DNA from: Shewanella frigidimarina
Lineage (GTDB): Bacteria > Pseudomonadota > Gammaproteobacteria > Enterobacterales > Shewanellaceae
Reading direction: 5' to 3'
DNA: 64,000 nucleotides
NCBI RefSeq assembly: GCF_003797125.1
Contig: NZ_RKKE01000007.1
Location: 1 to 64,000 of the forward strand
This document shows positions 1 through 8,940 of this stretch, one piece after another; position 1 is the stretch's first letter, and each line of letters begins with the position of its first letter. The position numbers and the translations under genes are program-made. The notes under the pieces were generated by a model. That model had not been told where the DNA came from, did no database searches, and worked only from the letters and a program-made list of their open reading frames with translations.

Positions 1-47
1 TTTGAGCGGTAAGCCAATTGAAAAATATTAACTGGAATACATAAAAG

Positions 48-124
48 TGGTCGGTGATAGAGGATTCGAACCTCTGACCCTCTCGTCCCAAACGAGATGC
101 GCTACCGGGCTGCGCTAATCACCG
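48..124 (-). tRNA. tRNA-Pro (anticodon TGG)
   Basis: Read on the minus strand, the sequence folds as a complete tRNA. The acceptor stem begins CGGTGATT and pairs with AATCACCG-type bases near the 3' end. The anticodon loop TTTGGGA gives anticodon TGG, and the T-arm has the GGTTCGAATCC signature. CCA is encoded (tgg at 48-50 on the plus strand). It is the last gene of an Arg-His-Pro cluster, which resembles the E. coli argX-hisR-leuT-proM order without a leucine tRNA. Confidence 0.97.
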
Positions 125-145
125 AAAATAAAGCTGTAAATTGAA

Positions 146-222
146 TGGGGTGACTGATGGGGCTCGAACCCACGACAACCGGAATCACAATCCGGGACTC
201 TACCAACTGAGCTACAATCACC
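146..222 (-). tRNA. tRNA-His (anticodon GTG)
   Basis: This is a complete tRNA on the minus strand with anticodon GTG in the loop of GGATTGTGATTCC. The acceptor stem GTGATTG pairs with CAGTCAC. An extra 5' G (position -1) faces the discriminator C, the hallmark of tRNA-His. CCA is encoded at 146-148 (as tgg on the plus strand), giving 77 nt. It lies between tRNA-Arg and tRNA-Pro. Confidence 0.97.
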
Positions 223-272
223 ACTGACTTTCAATTCTACTAACCAATACGACAGAAACAGTACATGCCGAA

Positions 273-349
273 TGGTGCGCCCAGAAGGATTCGAACCTTC
301 GGCCTTACCCTCCGGAGGGGTACGCTCTATCCAGCTGAGCTATGGGCGC
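273..349 (-). tRNA. tRNA-Arg (anticodon CCG)
   Basis: This is a complete 77-nt tRNA on the minus strand. It starts GCGCCCATAGCTC and has the anticodon loop CTCCGGA, giving anticodon CCG. The T-arm reads GGTTCGAATCC, and CCA is encoded at 273-275. It is the first gene of the cluster, so the shared promoter should lie just upstream of it at higher coordinates. Confidence 0.97.
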
Positions 350-370
350 TCGCCTTGGTTAGCGACGCAT

Positions 371-399
371 ATATTAGGGATAAAACACCGCCACGTCTA
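371..399 (-). promoter_or_regulatory. Candidate promoter of the tRNA cluster
   Basis: On the minus strand a -35-like TAGACG (394-399) is followed after 17 bp by a -10-like TAATAT (371-376). A GC-rich GCGTCGC stretch comes next, of the kind found in stringently controlled stable-RNA promoters. The spacing and the position about 20 bp upstream of tRNA-Arg fit. The assignment is by pattern only. Confidence 0.5.
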
Positions 400-613
400 G
401 CCCTGATTTGCTTTTTTTAACTGACTGATTAACTTTTGACTCATTTTCGCTAACTATTTGCTCACTTCTTACTTATTCACACTCATTTACGAGACTTCTT
501 AACTTTATACTGACATTAATTTAGCTTGGATCACATTTGTATTTATGGTAATTATAATGGTTGTTCAACAATAATTTGTTCGCATAATTAATAGGATAAC
601 GGTCAACAAGGGT

Positions 614-3238
614 ATGGATACTGCAATAAGTCACTCAATAGCTTCTCCACGAGTCGAGCATCTGCAAAAAAGGATAGCTCGCTTAAAGCGTTTGGCTAAA
701 AAATATAAGCGTTCTGAAATTATTCAAAATGCTTTACTGGGTATATCCAATATTGCGACCCAGGTCACTTCTCTTGATGATTTTTATCAGCGAGTACACT
801 TACATCTGCAGCAACTTATCCCTGCGGAGAACTTTTTTATTGCCTCTCAAGACCCTAAAACCGGACTGACAAGTTTACCTTTTTTTGCCGACCAACAAGA
901 TTCTCACCCAACGGAACTCTACCCAGACCAAGAAATATCGGCATTACTCAATAGTGGCTTAACAGGTTATGTGCTCCGTAATGGCACACCTTTATTATGC
1001 GACGATATTAAGTTTAATGAATTGATCGCAAGTGGCGATATTAAAAGCCTAGGCTCTCCAAGTCACCAATGGCTCGGCGTACCCATCAAGAACCAGGAAA
1101 TCGTCAGTGGTGTACTTGTTGTGCAAAGCTATAACGAAGCCAATACTTACGGTGAACTTGAATTAGAATTAATGGGTTTCATTTGTCATCATATTTCTGG
1201 GGTTATGGAACGGCTTGAGCATCATGAACAGCTAGAACAAGCTATTGTTGAACGTACTAAAGAACTCAGCCAGGCTTATGAAAAAGTCAAAAAAGAAATA
1301 ACTGAGCGCGTTAAAGCCGAAAAATTACAAAAAGCTTTATTCGAAATTGCCGATCTATCTGCATCAAATGTACTCCAACAAGACTTCTATTTACGACTTC
1401 ACACTATTATGAGTCAATTAATACCGGCTGATAACTGCTTTATCTCATTAATAAACGATAACAATATGTTGTCATTTCCTTTTTATGTTTCGCAGATGAC
1501 AACCGAATATCCAGCCTCTCGTCCTATGCAGGACGGGCTAACAGAATACATTCTAGAACATAAGTTGCCTCGGCTCTTATCCTCTAAAGATATCGCTGAT
1601 ATGGTTGCTAATGGCGAAATATATGCAAAATCACCAGAATTGAACAAAACCGATAGAATGCATCAATGGATAGGCATTCCGCTGATCATTAATGGTGATA
1701 TTGCTGGTGCGTTAACGATTTATAGCTTGGATGACGCTCATATTTATCAATTGAAAGATCTAGAGCTACTGACATTCGTATCCCAACATATGGCCAACGC
1801 TATTGAGCGTAAATTGGCGACTGAATCGCTCAAAAACAGCCATGAGCAGCTAGAAGATAAGGTGGTTAAACGCACTAAAGCACTCGCTGAACTGAACAAC
1901 AATCTTCAACAAGAAATCAATCAGCGCCGTAAGATTGAAAATCAGCTCTTACACGATGCTCAGCATGATGGGCTGACTGGTTTACCCAATCGCAGCTATT
2001 TAATGGAACGATTATCACAAGCATTAAAACACTTGCGCCGGCATGGATTAGATCAGTTTGCATTATTATTTATCGATCTTGATCGGTTCAAAGTGATCAA
2101 TGATTCTTTTGGTCATCTCGAAGGCGATCGCTTTTTAATTGAAACCGCACAACGTATCAAGTCATGTGTACGAGAAAACGACACACTAGCAAGAATGGGC
2201 GGTGATGAATTTGTTATTTTGCTGGATTCTATTAACGCCACGGAAGATGCTATCGAGGTAAGTGATCGTATTTTACAAGCGTTGTCGATGCCCTATCAGC
2301 TCGCCAAACAAGAGTTCATCTCAGGTGCCAGTATCGGAATTGCATTTAGTGGACGCAATAAATTAGTCACCAGTGAGTCACTACTACGCGATGCTGACGC
2401 TGCCATGTATCAAGCTAAAGCCAATGGTAAAGGTTGTTATGTTATTTTTGACGACAAACTCAGCGCACAATCTAAGCTACAACATGAATTGGAAATTGAT
2501 TTTAAAAAGGCCTTAGACCAACAAGAATTTGAAATTAACTACGTTGAAGTGGTCGATTTTACTACTGGTGAAATCATTGCCATTGAACCTCACATTGAGT
2601 GGCATCATCCCGAGCAAGGCTTAATTGAACATGGCAAGATGAAGCAGCTTGCCGCACAATACCAGCTCACACTTAATATAGACGGTTATATATTTTCTCA
2701 CTTAAGTGAGCAATATCAATTTCTTAAATCAAAATATGGACCGTCTGTATACTTACATCTATCCATTAGCAGCCAGCACATCAAAAATAAATTCGTATTA
2801 CGCAATCTCAAGCAAACCATTAAAAGTAGTCACATCCATCTTGAGAAATTAATATTATTCTTTAACGAAAAAGCACTAGTGCAAGACACTGAAAATCACA
2901 TCAATGGCTTCGAGCTTATCTCGCAACTGGGCGTGCAAATCGGTATCGATGGCTATGGCACAGGTTACAGCTCACTCAGTTGCCTGAGTTTTTTACCGAT
3001 TAAGGCATTAAAGCTAGATGATGACATCAGTAAGCATTTACTCAATGACAAACAGTTACAATTAGTCAAAGCTTACCAACTGACGGCACAAACACTTAAT
3101 TTCGATATGTACGCCACCACAGTAGACACACAACAACAAGTAAGGCAGTTTTTAGAACTTGGCTATGTACGTGGCCAAGGCCGAGCAATCAGTAAATTAT
3201 TTAACGAAAAAAAAAAGCCACATAAGGCCTGTGCCTAA
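614..3238 (+). CDS. GAF-GAF-GGDEF-degenerate EAL protein (c-di-GMP signalling)
   Basis: This 874-residue cytoplasmic protein has no signal peptide or membrane helix. Two GAF-like domains (about 50-200 and 240-395) are each followed by a charged coiled-coil linker ending in a VxRTKxL-type segment. A GGDEF domain (about 440-610) carries DGLTGLPNR, an intact GGDEF motif near residue 528, and the inhibitory I-site REND five residues upstream, so diguanylate cyclase activity is plausible. The C-terminal EAL-like domain is degraded. The EAL signature is IEP near residue 656, and the loop normally reading DFGTGYSSL is DGYGTGYSSL, so phosphodiesterase activity is unlikely and the domain may act as a sensor or binding module. 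The ATG at 614 follows an AAGGGT-type ribosome site. The signal sensed by the GAF domains cannot be read from the sequence. Confidence 0.9.
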   Translation: MDTAISHSIASPRVEHLQKRIARLKRLAKKYKRSEIIQNALLGISNIATQVTSLDDFYQRVHLHLQQLIPAENFFIASQDPKTGLTSLPFFADQQDSHPTELYPDQEISALLNSGLTGYVLRNGTPLLCDDIKFNELIASGDIKSLGSPSHQWLGVPIKNQEIVSGVLVVQSYNEANTYGELELELMGFICHHISGVMERLEHHEQLEQAIVERTKELSQAYEKVKKEITERVKAEKLQKALFEIADLSASNVLQQDFYLRLHTIMSQLIPADNCFISLINDNNMLSFPFYVSQMTTEYPASRPMQDGLTEYILEHKLPRLLSSKDIADMVANGEIYAKSPELNKTDRMHQWIGIPLIINGDIAGALTIYSLDDAHIYQLKDLELLTFVSQHMANAIERKLATESLKNSHEQLEDKVVKRTKALAELNNNLQQEINQRRKIENQLLHDAQHDGLTGLPNRSYLMERLSQALKHLRRHGLDQFALLFIDLDRFKVINDSFGHLEGDRFLIETAQRIKSCVRENDTLARMGGDEFVILLDSINATEDAIEVSDRILQALSMPYQLAKQEFISGASIGIAFSGRNKLVTSESLLRDADAAMYQAKANGKGCYVIFDDKLSAQSKLQHELEIDFKKALDQQEFEINYVEVVDFTTGEIIAIEPHIEWHHPEQGLIEHGKMKQLAAQYQLTLNIDGYIFSHLSEQYQFLKSKYGPSVYLHLSISSQHIKNKFVLRNLKQTIKSSHIHLEKLILFFNEKALVQDTENHINGFELISQLGVQIGIDGYGTGYSSLSCLSFLPIKALKLDDDISKHLLNDKQLQLVKAYQLTAQTLNFDMYATTVDTQQQVRQFLELGYVRGQGRAISKLFNEKKKPHKACA

Positions 3239-3262
3239 TCAATAAGACCAACCCAATTAGCA

Positions 3263-5275
3263 CTATTTTTTAAACATATCGCGTATGTTGGCGATGTGAC
3301 TTTTACTGGTTTCGACACGCTGCTCTTCTGTTTGAACAGGCTTACGGTTTTCCCAAATTAAATCATCTTGAGGCAACTCAAGTAAAAAACGGCTCGGCTC
3401 ACATCGCATCGTTTCACCAAACTGGCGACGTTCACGGCATATTACAAACCACAATTCACGTTGTGCACGGGTAATACCCACGTACGCCAGACGTCGTTCT
3501 TCATCAACATTGTCTTCGTCAATACTCGACTGATGCGGCAAAATGCGCTCTTCAACGCCCACCATAAATACAAAGGGATATTCCAGTCCTTTAGAGGCAT
3601 GTAACGTCATTAACTGAACTTGATCGCCACCCTCATCCTCGCTGTTGCGTTCCATCATGTCGCGCAGGGTTAATCGAGTAACCACTTCTGGCAAGGTCAT
3701 AGGTTCATCTAACTCATCACCTTCGAGCATTTCGGTAACCCAGCGGTATAATTCCGAAATATTCTTCATCCTCATTTCAGCCGCTTTAGCGCTGGTACTC
3801 GTTTCGTACAGATAATCTTCGTAATTAATTTTACGAATAAGCTGTTTAATCGCTTCAACAGGCTCACCCCGCGAGGCGACTTCACCGGTATCAACAATAA
3901 ACTTACCAAACTGATATAAAGAGTTAACCGCTGCAGGCGCTAAATGATGATTGAGTTCAACATCAAAAATAGCTTCAAATAATGATATATGCTTTTGATT
4001 GGCAAAATTACCTAAACGCTCCAGCGACGCAGGGCCAATACCACGCTTAGGTAAGTTAACCACCCGCAAAAAAGCATTGTCATCGTCCGGGTTAACCACT
4101 AAACGCAAATACCCCATGATATCTTTAATTTCTGCACGAGAGAAAAATGAAGTACCGCCACTAAGCTTATAAGGAATACGGTTGGTCATAAGCGATCGTT
4201 CGAGTAAACGAGATTGATGATTACCTCGATATAAAATGGCGTAATCACCAAACTTAGTTCGGCCAACAAACTTATGTCGAATTATCTCCGCCACCACTCG
4301 CTCAGCTTCTTGCTCTTCGTTAGCGGCAATTAATACTCTTAATGGCTCACCATAAGCTAACTCACTAAATAACGCTTTGTCGTACACGTGAGGGTTGTTA
4401 GCAATCAGAATATTGGCTGCTCGGAGAATTCGTTGGCTTGAACGATAGTTTTGCTCTAATTTGATCAGTTTAAGTCTTGGAAAATCAGTTCCTAATAACA
4501 CTAGGTTCTGTGGCTTTGCACCACGCCAAGAGTAAATGGACTGATCATCATCACCTACCACCGTAAAACGTGCACGCTCACCCACCAGTAACTTAACTAA
4601 CTCATATTGGCTGGTATTGGTATCTTGATACTCATCCACCAGCAAGTACTGAATTTTAGTTTGCCAACGGGTGCGCACTTCTTCATTCATTCGCAACAAT
4701 AATGTTGGAATTAAGATTAGGTCATCAAAATCGAGCGCATTATAGGACTTCATATGCTGAGCATACCTGGCATATAACATGGCAAATAATTGGCTTTGCT
4801 CGTCTTTTGCCATACTTTTTGCTTGCTGAGGGATCACTAATCCCCCTTTCCAATTCGATATCGCTGATGCCAAAGATTTAATCAGGTCTTTATCATCATC
4901 TAACTCATCTTCGGTCAGTTCTTTTAATAACGCGAAAGTGTCTTGATCATCAAACAATGAAAAACCCGCTTTAAGCCCAAGCACTTTATGTTCGCGCTTA
5001 ATAATTTCGAGCCCTAATGTATGAAAAGTAGAAATCCATAATCCGCGCGCTTCTTTGCGGCCCATCGACTGAGCAACACGTTCTTTCATTTCACGGGCGG
5101 CTTTGTTGGTAAAGGTTACTGCGGCAATATTGCGAGCTTTATAGCCACATTTTTCAACTAAGTAAGCAATTTTATTAATGATTACACGTGTTTTACCACT
5201 CCCCGCGCCAGCGAGCACTAAGCATGGACCCGATACATAATGTACGGCTTCATTTTGCCCTGGATTGAGTTTCAT
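3263..5275 (-). CDS. rep: ATP-dependent DNA helicase Rep
   Basis: This is a UvrD/Rep-type superfamily 1A 3'-5' helicase of 670 residues, the usual length for Rep. Visible motifs in order are Walker A AGAGSGKT near residue 23, motif Ia TFTNKAAREM, the Walker B-type DEYQDTN, motif III GDDDQSIYSWRGA, the motif IV region QNYRSS, motif V LMTLHASKGLEYP, and motif VI YVGITRAQ. In enterobacteria Rep travels with the replisome and clears proteins ahead of the fork. The start ATG at 5275 has an AAGGTG-type site upstream. The gene is convergent with the preceding signalling gene and divergent from ubiK. UvrD is the alternative family member, but the N-terminal MKLNPGQNEAV and the length favour Rep. Confidence 0.95.
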   Translation of the reverse strand: MKLNPGQNEAVHYVSGPCLVLAGAGSGKTRVIINKIAYLVEKCGYKARNIAAVTFTNKAAREMKERVAQSMGRKEARGLWISTFHTLGLEIIKREHKVLGLKAGFSLFDDQDTFALLKELTEDELDDDKDLIKSLASAISNWKGGLVIPQQAKSMAKDEQSQLFAMLYARYAQHMKSYNALDFDDLILIPTLLLRMNEEVRTRWQTKIQYLLVDEYQDTNTSQYELVKLLVGERARFTVVGDDDQSIYSWRGAKPQNLVLLGTDFPRLKLIKLEQNYRSSQRILRAANILIANNPHVYDKALFSELAYGEPLRVLIAANEEQEAERVVAEIIRHKFVGRTKFGDYAILYRGNHQSRLLERSLMTNRIPYKLSGGTSFFSRAEIKDIMGYLRLVVNPDDDNAFLRVVNLPKRGIGPASLERLGNFANQKHISLFEAIFDVELNHHLAPAAVNSLYQFGKFIVDTGEVASRGEPVEAIKQLIRKINYEDYLYETSTSAKAAEMRMKNISELYRWVTEMLEGDELDEPMTLPEVVTRLTLRDMMERNSEDEGGDQVQLMTLHASKGLEYPFVFMVGVEERILPHQSSIDEDNVDEERRLAYVGITRAQRELWFVICRERRQFGETMRCEPSRFLLELPQDDLIWENRKPVQTEEQRVETSKSHIANIRDMFKK

Positions 5276-5418
5276 TAATCATTACACCTTGCTTAGCCTT
5301 AAACGAAGGCGGATCATAGCAGAATCAACTGGTGACGGTTAACGAAAAATCACAGTTAGGGTTTGGAAAAGCGCTTACCTCGGTTACAATTAAATCAATG
5401 TCTCAGTAGGGAATCATC

Positions 5419-5667
5419 ATGATTAATCCAAAGAAAATAGAAGAACTCGCTAAGCAGCTAAGCGATAACTTACCCAGCGGTGTTAAGCAATTTGCCGGTG
5501 AGTTTGAAGAACGCAGCAAGCAGATATTACAAAACCAATTGATGAAACTGGACGTGGTATCGCGCGAAGAGTTTGAGGTGCAGCAACACGTGTTGCTTAA
5601 AACTCGCGAAAAGCTTGAAGTATTGCAAGCGCAAGTGAATGAGTTAGAAAAAAAGTTTGCTGAGTAA
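5419..5667 (+). CDS. ubiK: Ubiquinone biosynthesis accessory factor UbiK (BMFP domain)
   Basis: This 82-residue protein of the YqiC/BMFP family has an N-terminal amphipathic helix with the typical IEELAKQLSDNLP pattern. The C-terminal coiled coil begins at the VSREEFEVQ segment and ends in a heptad-rich LQAQVNELEKK tail. In enterobacteria UbiK forms a complex with UbiJ and supports aerobic ubiquinone synthesis; it can also fuse membranes in vitro. The ATG at 5419 follows AGGGAATC. The gene stands alone between rep (divergent) and a strong bidirectional terminator. Confidence 0.9.
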   Translation: MINPKKIEELAKQLSDNLPSGVKQFAGEFEERSKQILQNQLMKLDVVSREEFEVQQHVLLKTREKLEVLQAQVNELEKKFAE

Positions 5668-5670
5668 CTA

Positions 5671-5687
5671 ACCTGAACGAGGGATAA
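5671..5687 (+). repeat. Solo copy of a 17-bp repeat end (ACCTGAAC..GGGATAA)
   Basis: The 17-mer at this position matches the left end of the palindromic element at 7159-7353 at 15 of 17 positions (it has GA where that copy has TC). It begins four bases after the ubiK stop codon. No inverted partner is visible nearby. It may be a remnant or single end of the same element family. Confidence 0.45.
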
Positions 5688-5736
5688 CGATTGATACTTT
5701 TGACTCTATAATCGTTTTTACTCAGTTTACAGACAT

Positions 5737-5767
5737 AAAAAATGACGCTATTAGCGTCATTTTTTTT
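5737..5767. terminator. Bidirectional rho-independent terminator between ubiK and the aminotransferase
   Basis: ATGACGC and GCGTCAT arms around a TATTA loop are flanked by a run of A on the left and a run of T on the right. The structure can stop transcripts from ubiK (plus) and from the convergent aminotransferase gene (minus). Confidence 0.9.
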
Positions 5768-5789
5768 ACATCCACTAAGTTTGTTAACC

Positions 5790-6932
5790 TCAGTTCTGGT
5801 TAAGAGACTCTTCTAGTGCATGTAAGCAAAGGGAGACGTTTTCACGACGGGCACCATAGCCCATTAAGCCGATGCGCCATGCTTTACCCGCTAAAGCGCC
5901 TAAGCCTGCACCAATTTCTAAATTATATTCTTCCAATAAATGCTTACGCACTGCAGCGTCATCAACACCATCTGGAATATAAACGGTATTAAGTTGCGGT
6001 AAACGAGACGCTTCTTCAACCACAAATTTCAATCCAAGTTTGGTTAATCCATCGCGTAATAACAGATGCATTTTACGGTGTCTTGCCCAGGCATTTTCGA
6101 GCCCTTCATTGGCTAACAAACGTAAAGACTCATGTAAGGCATATAATGCATTAACTGGTGCAGTATGATGATAGCTGCGCTTAGCGCCATTGCCATTACC
6201 CCAATAACCCATCACTAAGGTTTGATCTAAAAACCAACTTTGCACCTGGGTGGTACGAGCTTTTAGTTTAGCAACGGCTTTAGGCGAAAATGACACCGGA
6301 GATAAACCAGGTACACAAGATAAGCACTTTTGGCTGCCTGAATAAATGGCATCAATGCCCCACTCATCCACCAGCAATTCAACGCCACCCAATGAAGTCA
6401 CCGCATCAACAATACTGATACAGTCATGTAATTGCGCCAAGGTGCATAATGTTTTGGCATCCGACAGCGCACCCGTTGAGGTTTCTGCATGTACAAAGGC
6501 TAAAAATTTGGCATCAGGATGTGCGACAAGTGCAGCTTCAACTTTATCTGGGCATACAGGTTCGCCCCATTCATTGTCGACGACTACCGCAACACCGCCA
6601 ACGCGCTCAACGTTTTGGCGCATGCGCTCACCAAATACCCCATTACGACACACGATTACCTTTTCACCAGGTTCAACTAAATTGACAAAACAGGTTTCCA
6701 TGCCAGCACTGCCTGGAGCAGATACAGCTAAGGTCATTTCGTTTTTGGTTTGAAAAGCATATTGAATTAAGCTTTTTAGCTCATCCATCATGCCAACAAA
6801 TAATGGGTCAAGGTGGCCAATAGTCGGCCTTGATTGTGCCGCAAGCACTTCGGGATACACGTCAGATGGGCCTGGACCCATTAAGATTCGGCGCGGTGGC
6901 ATAAAAGCTTGAATTGTTGGTACGGGTAACAT
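5790..6932 (-). CDS. Class V PLP aminotransferase (alanine-glyoxylate / serine-pyruvate aminotransferase-like)
   Basis: This 380-residue fold-type I PLP enzyme of class V has the family N-terminus RRILMGPGPSDVYPEV. It has the GSAGMETCF phosphate-binding region, the D-x-V-TSLGG segment, and the cofactor lysine in SGSQKCLSCVPG. The C-terminal GALAGKAWRIGLMG is typical of AGT1-like enzymes, which transfer amino groups between alanine or serine and glyoxylate or pyruvate. The reading frame extends to 6965, but the ATG at 6932 has an excellent AAGGAGA site seven bases upstream and gives the family N-terminus, so that start is chosen. The gene is monocistronic. The precise substrate pair cannot be told from sequence. 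Confidence 0.88.
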   Translation of the reverse strand: MLPVPTIQAFMPPRRILMGPGPSDVYPEVLAAQSRPTIGHLDPLFVGMMDELKSLIQYAFQTKNEMTLAVSAPGSAGMETCFVNLVEPGEKVIVCRNGVFGERMRQNVERVGGVAVVVDNEWGEPVCPDKVEAALVAHPDAKFLAFVHAETSTGALSDAKTLCTLAQLHDCISIVDAVTSLGGVELLVDEWGIDAIYSGSQKCLSCVPGLSPVSFSPKAVAKLKARTTQVQSWFLDQTLVMGYWGNGNGAKRSYHHTAPVNALYALHESLRLLANEGLENAWARHRKMHLLLRDGLTKLGLKFVVEEASRLPQLNTVYIPDGVDDAAVRKHLLEEYNLEIGAGLGALAGKAWRIGLMGYGARRENVSLCLHALEESLNQN

Positions 6933-7158
6933 CAAAGTCTCCTTAAAATGAGGTCGAAAATTCATAACTATGTATGAATTTGGAAAAATTTACCCTACAT
7001 ATAAAGCAAACTATACCAATCAGTTGCTGCAAAATACATTAACATCAACTTATTAGTGGTCGTTGGTAATAGTTTCTACAAACCCACGAATATTTTTTCG
7101 TTTTAGGCGAACTGACAATACCACATTGAGGCACTAAATCACCTCAGAATGGTAGTCA

Positions 7159-7353
7159 ACCTGAACTCGGGATAACAAACGCCTCTCAAACAGCTCTTTG
7201 TCTTACTAACGGTGTTGAATTAACTTGCAATAGACCCGCTATTGACGCGTCAATTCGCCTTGTTAGTAAAACAAATGACAAGTTTGATAGTGATAAACGT
7301 CTAAGTCTATGATCTTTATTATCATATCTTCGTCTCTTACCCCTAGTTCAGGT
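7159..7353. repeat. MITE-like palindromic element, 195 bp
   Basis: The stretch between the aminotransferase and ilvA is bounded by 17-bp inverted ends. ACCTGAACTCGGGATAA (7159-7175) matches the reverse complement of 7337-7353 at 15 of 17 positions. Inside lies a second nested inverted pair, TTACTAAC..GAATT against AATTC..GTTAGTAA, and a central perfect hairpin CAATAG-acccg-CTATTG. There is no ORF. The whole can fold into one long cruciform or RNA hairpin downstream of ilvA. A solo end lies at 5671-5687. Whether it is mobile is inference. Confidence 0.6.
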
Positions 7354-7367
7354 CAGTTAAAAATGAC

Positions 7368-8939
7368 TTACGATTTTGCTTTAGCGCTATTTAAAAAGAG
7401 CTTATATGCCGGACTGTGGGTTTCTTCTTGATAAACGAAACCTAGCTCCGTTAAAAACTGTGCGAACGCCACATCGTCTTTAAACGGAACTTCAAACCCC
7501 GTTAACACCCTACCAAAGGCTGCACCATGGTTACGGTAGTGAAATAAACTGATATTCCATTTACTCTGTAAAGTGGTTAAAAACTTCAATAATGCCCCAG
7601 GATGTTCAGGAAATTCAAAACTAAACAAGCGCTCCTCTAGTGGTTCAAGTGGGTGACCGCCGACCATATAACGCACATGTAATTTAGCCGTTTCATCTTG
7701 GGATAAATCTTGAACTTCAAAGCCTTCCGACTCAAGTTTAGCAATAATCTCGCTTAGCTCTGCTTGGCCACCGGTAAGACGAATGCCGGCAAACACCACT
7801 GCAATGTCACGGCTACTAAAGCGATAGTTAAATTCGGTCATCACCCGTTTATCTAATAACTCGCAAAAACGTAAAAAACTGCCAGGCTTTTCAGGGATTT
7901 TCACCGCTAAAACCGCTTCTTTTTGCTCCGCTAATTCACAGCGTTCAGACACATAACGTAAACTATGAAAATTCACATTGGCGCCACTCAATATAGCTGC
8001 GACTTTTTTCGGCGCGTCGATGGAGTCACCTTGTTGCGCCATGTACTTTTTAAGCCCAGCAATTGACAAGGCCCCTGCAGGTTCTGCTATTGCACGGGTA
8101 TCTTCAAAAATATCTTTAACCGCTGCGCAAATTTCATCAGAAGTAACCGTAATCACTTCATCAACATATTCACGCGCTAACCTAAATGGCTCAGTACCAA
8201 TGCGTTTAACCGCTACGCCGTCAGCAAACAAACCGACTTGGGCCAGCGTCACAGGTTCATCGGCTTCTAATGCCGCCTTTAAACAAGCAGCGTCTTCGGG
8301 TTCAACCCCAATGATCTTAACTTGTGGCATCACCGCTTTGTAATAGGCCGCAATACCGGCAATTAAGCCTCCACCGCCAACAGGCACAAACACGATTTCA
8401 ATATCGCGTTGTTGTTGTACCATTTCTTGAGCAATAGTGCCTTGTCCGGCAATAACCGCTTCGTCATCAAATGGGGCGATATACACCCGTCCTTCTGTTG
8501 CCGAGAGGTTTTTGGCATAGTCATTGGCTTGATCAAACGCCTGCCCATGAAGGACCACATTGCCACCTAAGCGTTTCACCGCATCAATCTTAATATCTGG
8601 CGTGGTACTAGGCATTACAATTACGGCATCAATACCGCGACTGGCAGCAGACATCGCTACTCCTTGAGCGTGATTGCCCGCAGATGCGCACACCACACCT
8701 CTATCGCACTCATCTTGAGTTAACGCTGCGATACGGTTGTAGGCACCACGTATTTTAAACGAATGCACTGGCTGCATATCTTCACGCTTTAAATACACCT
8801 GACAACCAAAGCGAGCAGACAATTTATTCATGCTCGACAATGGCGTCACTTTAGCCACATCATAAACAGACGACAGCAAAATTTTCTGTAAATAATAATG
8901 CGCTAAATCTAATTGAGTTTGAGACGCCAAAGCCAACAT
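7368..8939 (-). CDS. ilvA: Threonine dehydratase (biosynthetic), IlvA
   Basis: This enzyme deaminates threonine to 2-oxobutanoate, the first committed step to isoleucine. It has 523 residues from the chosen start. The PLP lysine is K62 in HSFKIRGAYNR. The phosphate-binding glycine loop is PVGGGGLIAGI. Two ACT-like regulatory domains follow (about 335-425 and 430-515), as in the isoleucine-inhibited form. The longer frame begins at 9005, but the ATG at 8939 directly abuts the ilvD stop (TAATATG) and has GGAGGGG inside the ilvD end, so it is very likely the real start and is translationally coupled. It is the last gene of ilvLGMDA. The 17-bp repeat end of the adjoining palindromic element begins 14 bp past its stop. 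Confidence 0.97.
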   Translation of the reverse strand: MLALASQTQLDLAHYYLQKILLSSVYDVAKVTPLSSMNKLSARFGCQVYLKREDMQPVHSFKIRGAYNRIAALTQDECDRGVVCASAGNHAQGVAMSAASRGIDAVIVMPSTTPDIKIDAVKRLGGNVVLHGQAFDQANDYAKNLSATEGRVYIAPFDDEAVIAGQGTIAQEMVQQQRDIEIVFVPVGGGGLIAGIAAYYKAVMPQVKIIGVEPEDAACLKAALEADEPVTLAQVGLFADGVAVKRIGTEPFRLAREYVDEVITVTSDEICAAVKDIFEDTRAIAEPAGALSIAGLKKYMAQQGDSIDAPKKVAAILSGANVNFHSLRYVSERCELAEQKEAVLAVKIPEKPGSFLRFCELLDKRVMTEFNYRFSSRDIAVVFAGIRLTGGQAELSEIIAKLESEGFEVQDLSQDETAKLHVRYMVGGHPLEPLEERLFSFEFPEHPGALLKFLTTLQSKWNISLFHYRNHGAAFGRVLTGFEVPFKDDVAFAQFLTELGFVYQEETHSPAYKLFLNSAKAKS

Positions 8940-8940
8940 A

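Noticed and set aside
6346..6753. Plus-strand frames within the aminotransferase gene
   Set aside because: They are reverse-strand shadows of a well-supported coding region, with no ribosome sites.
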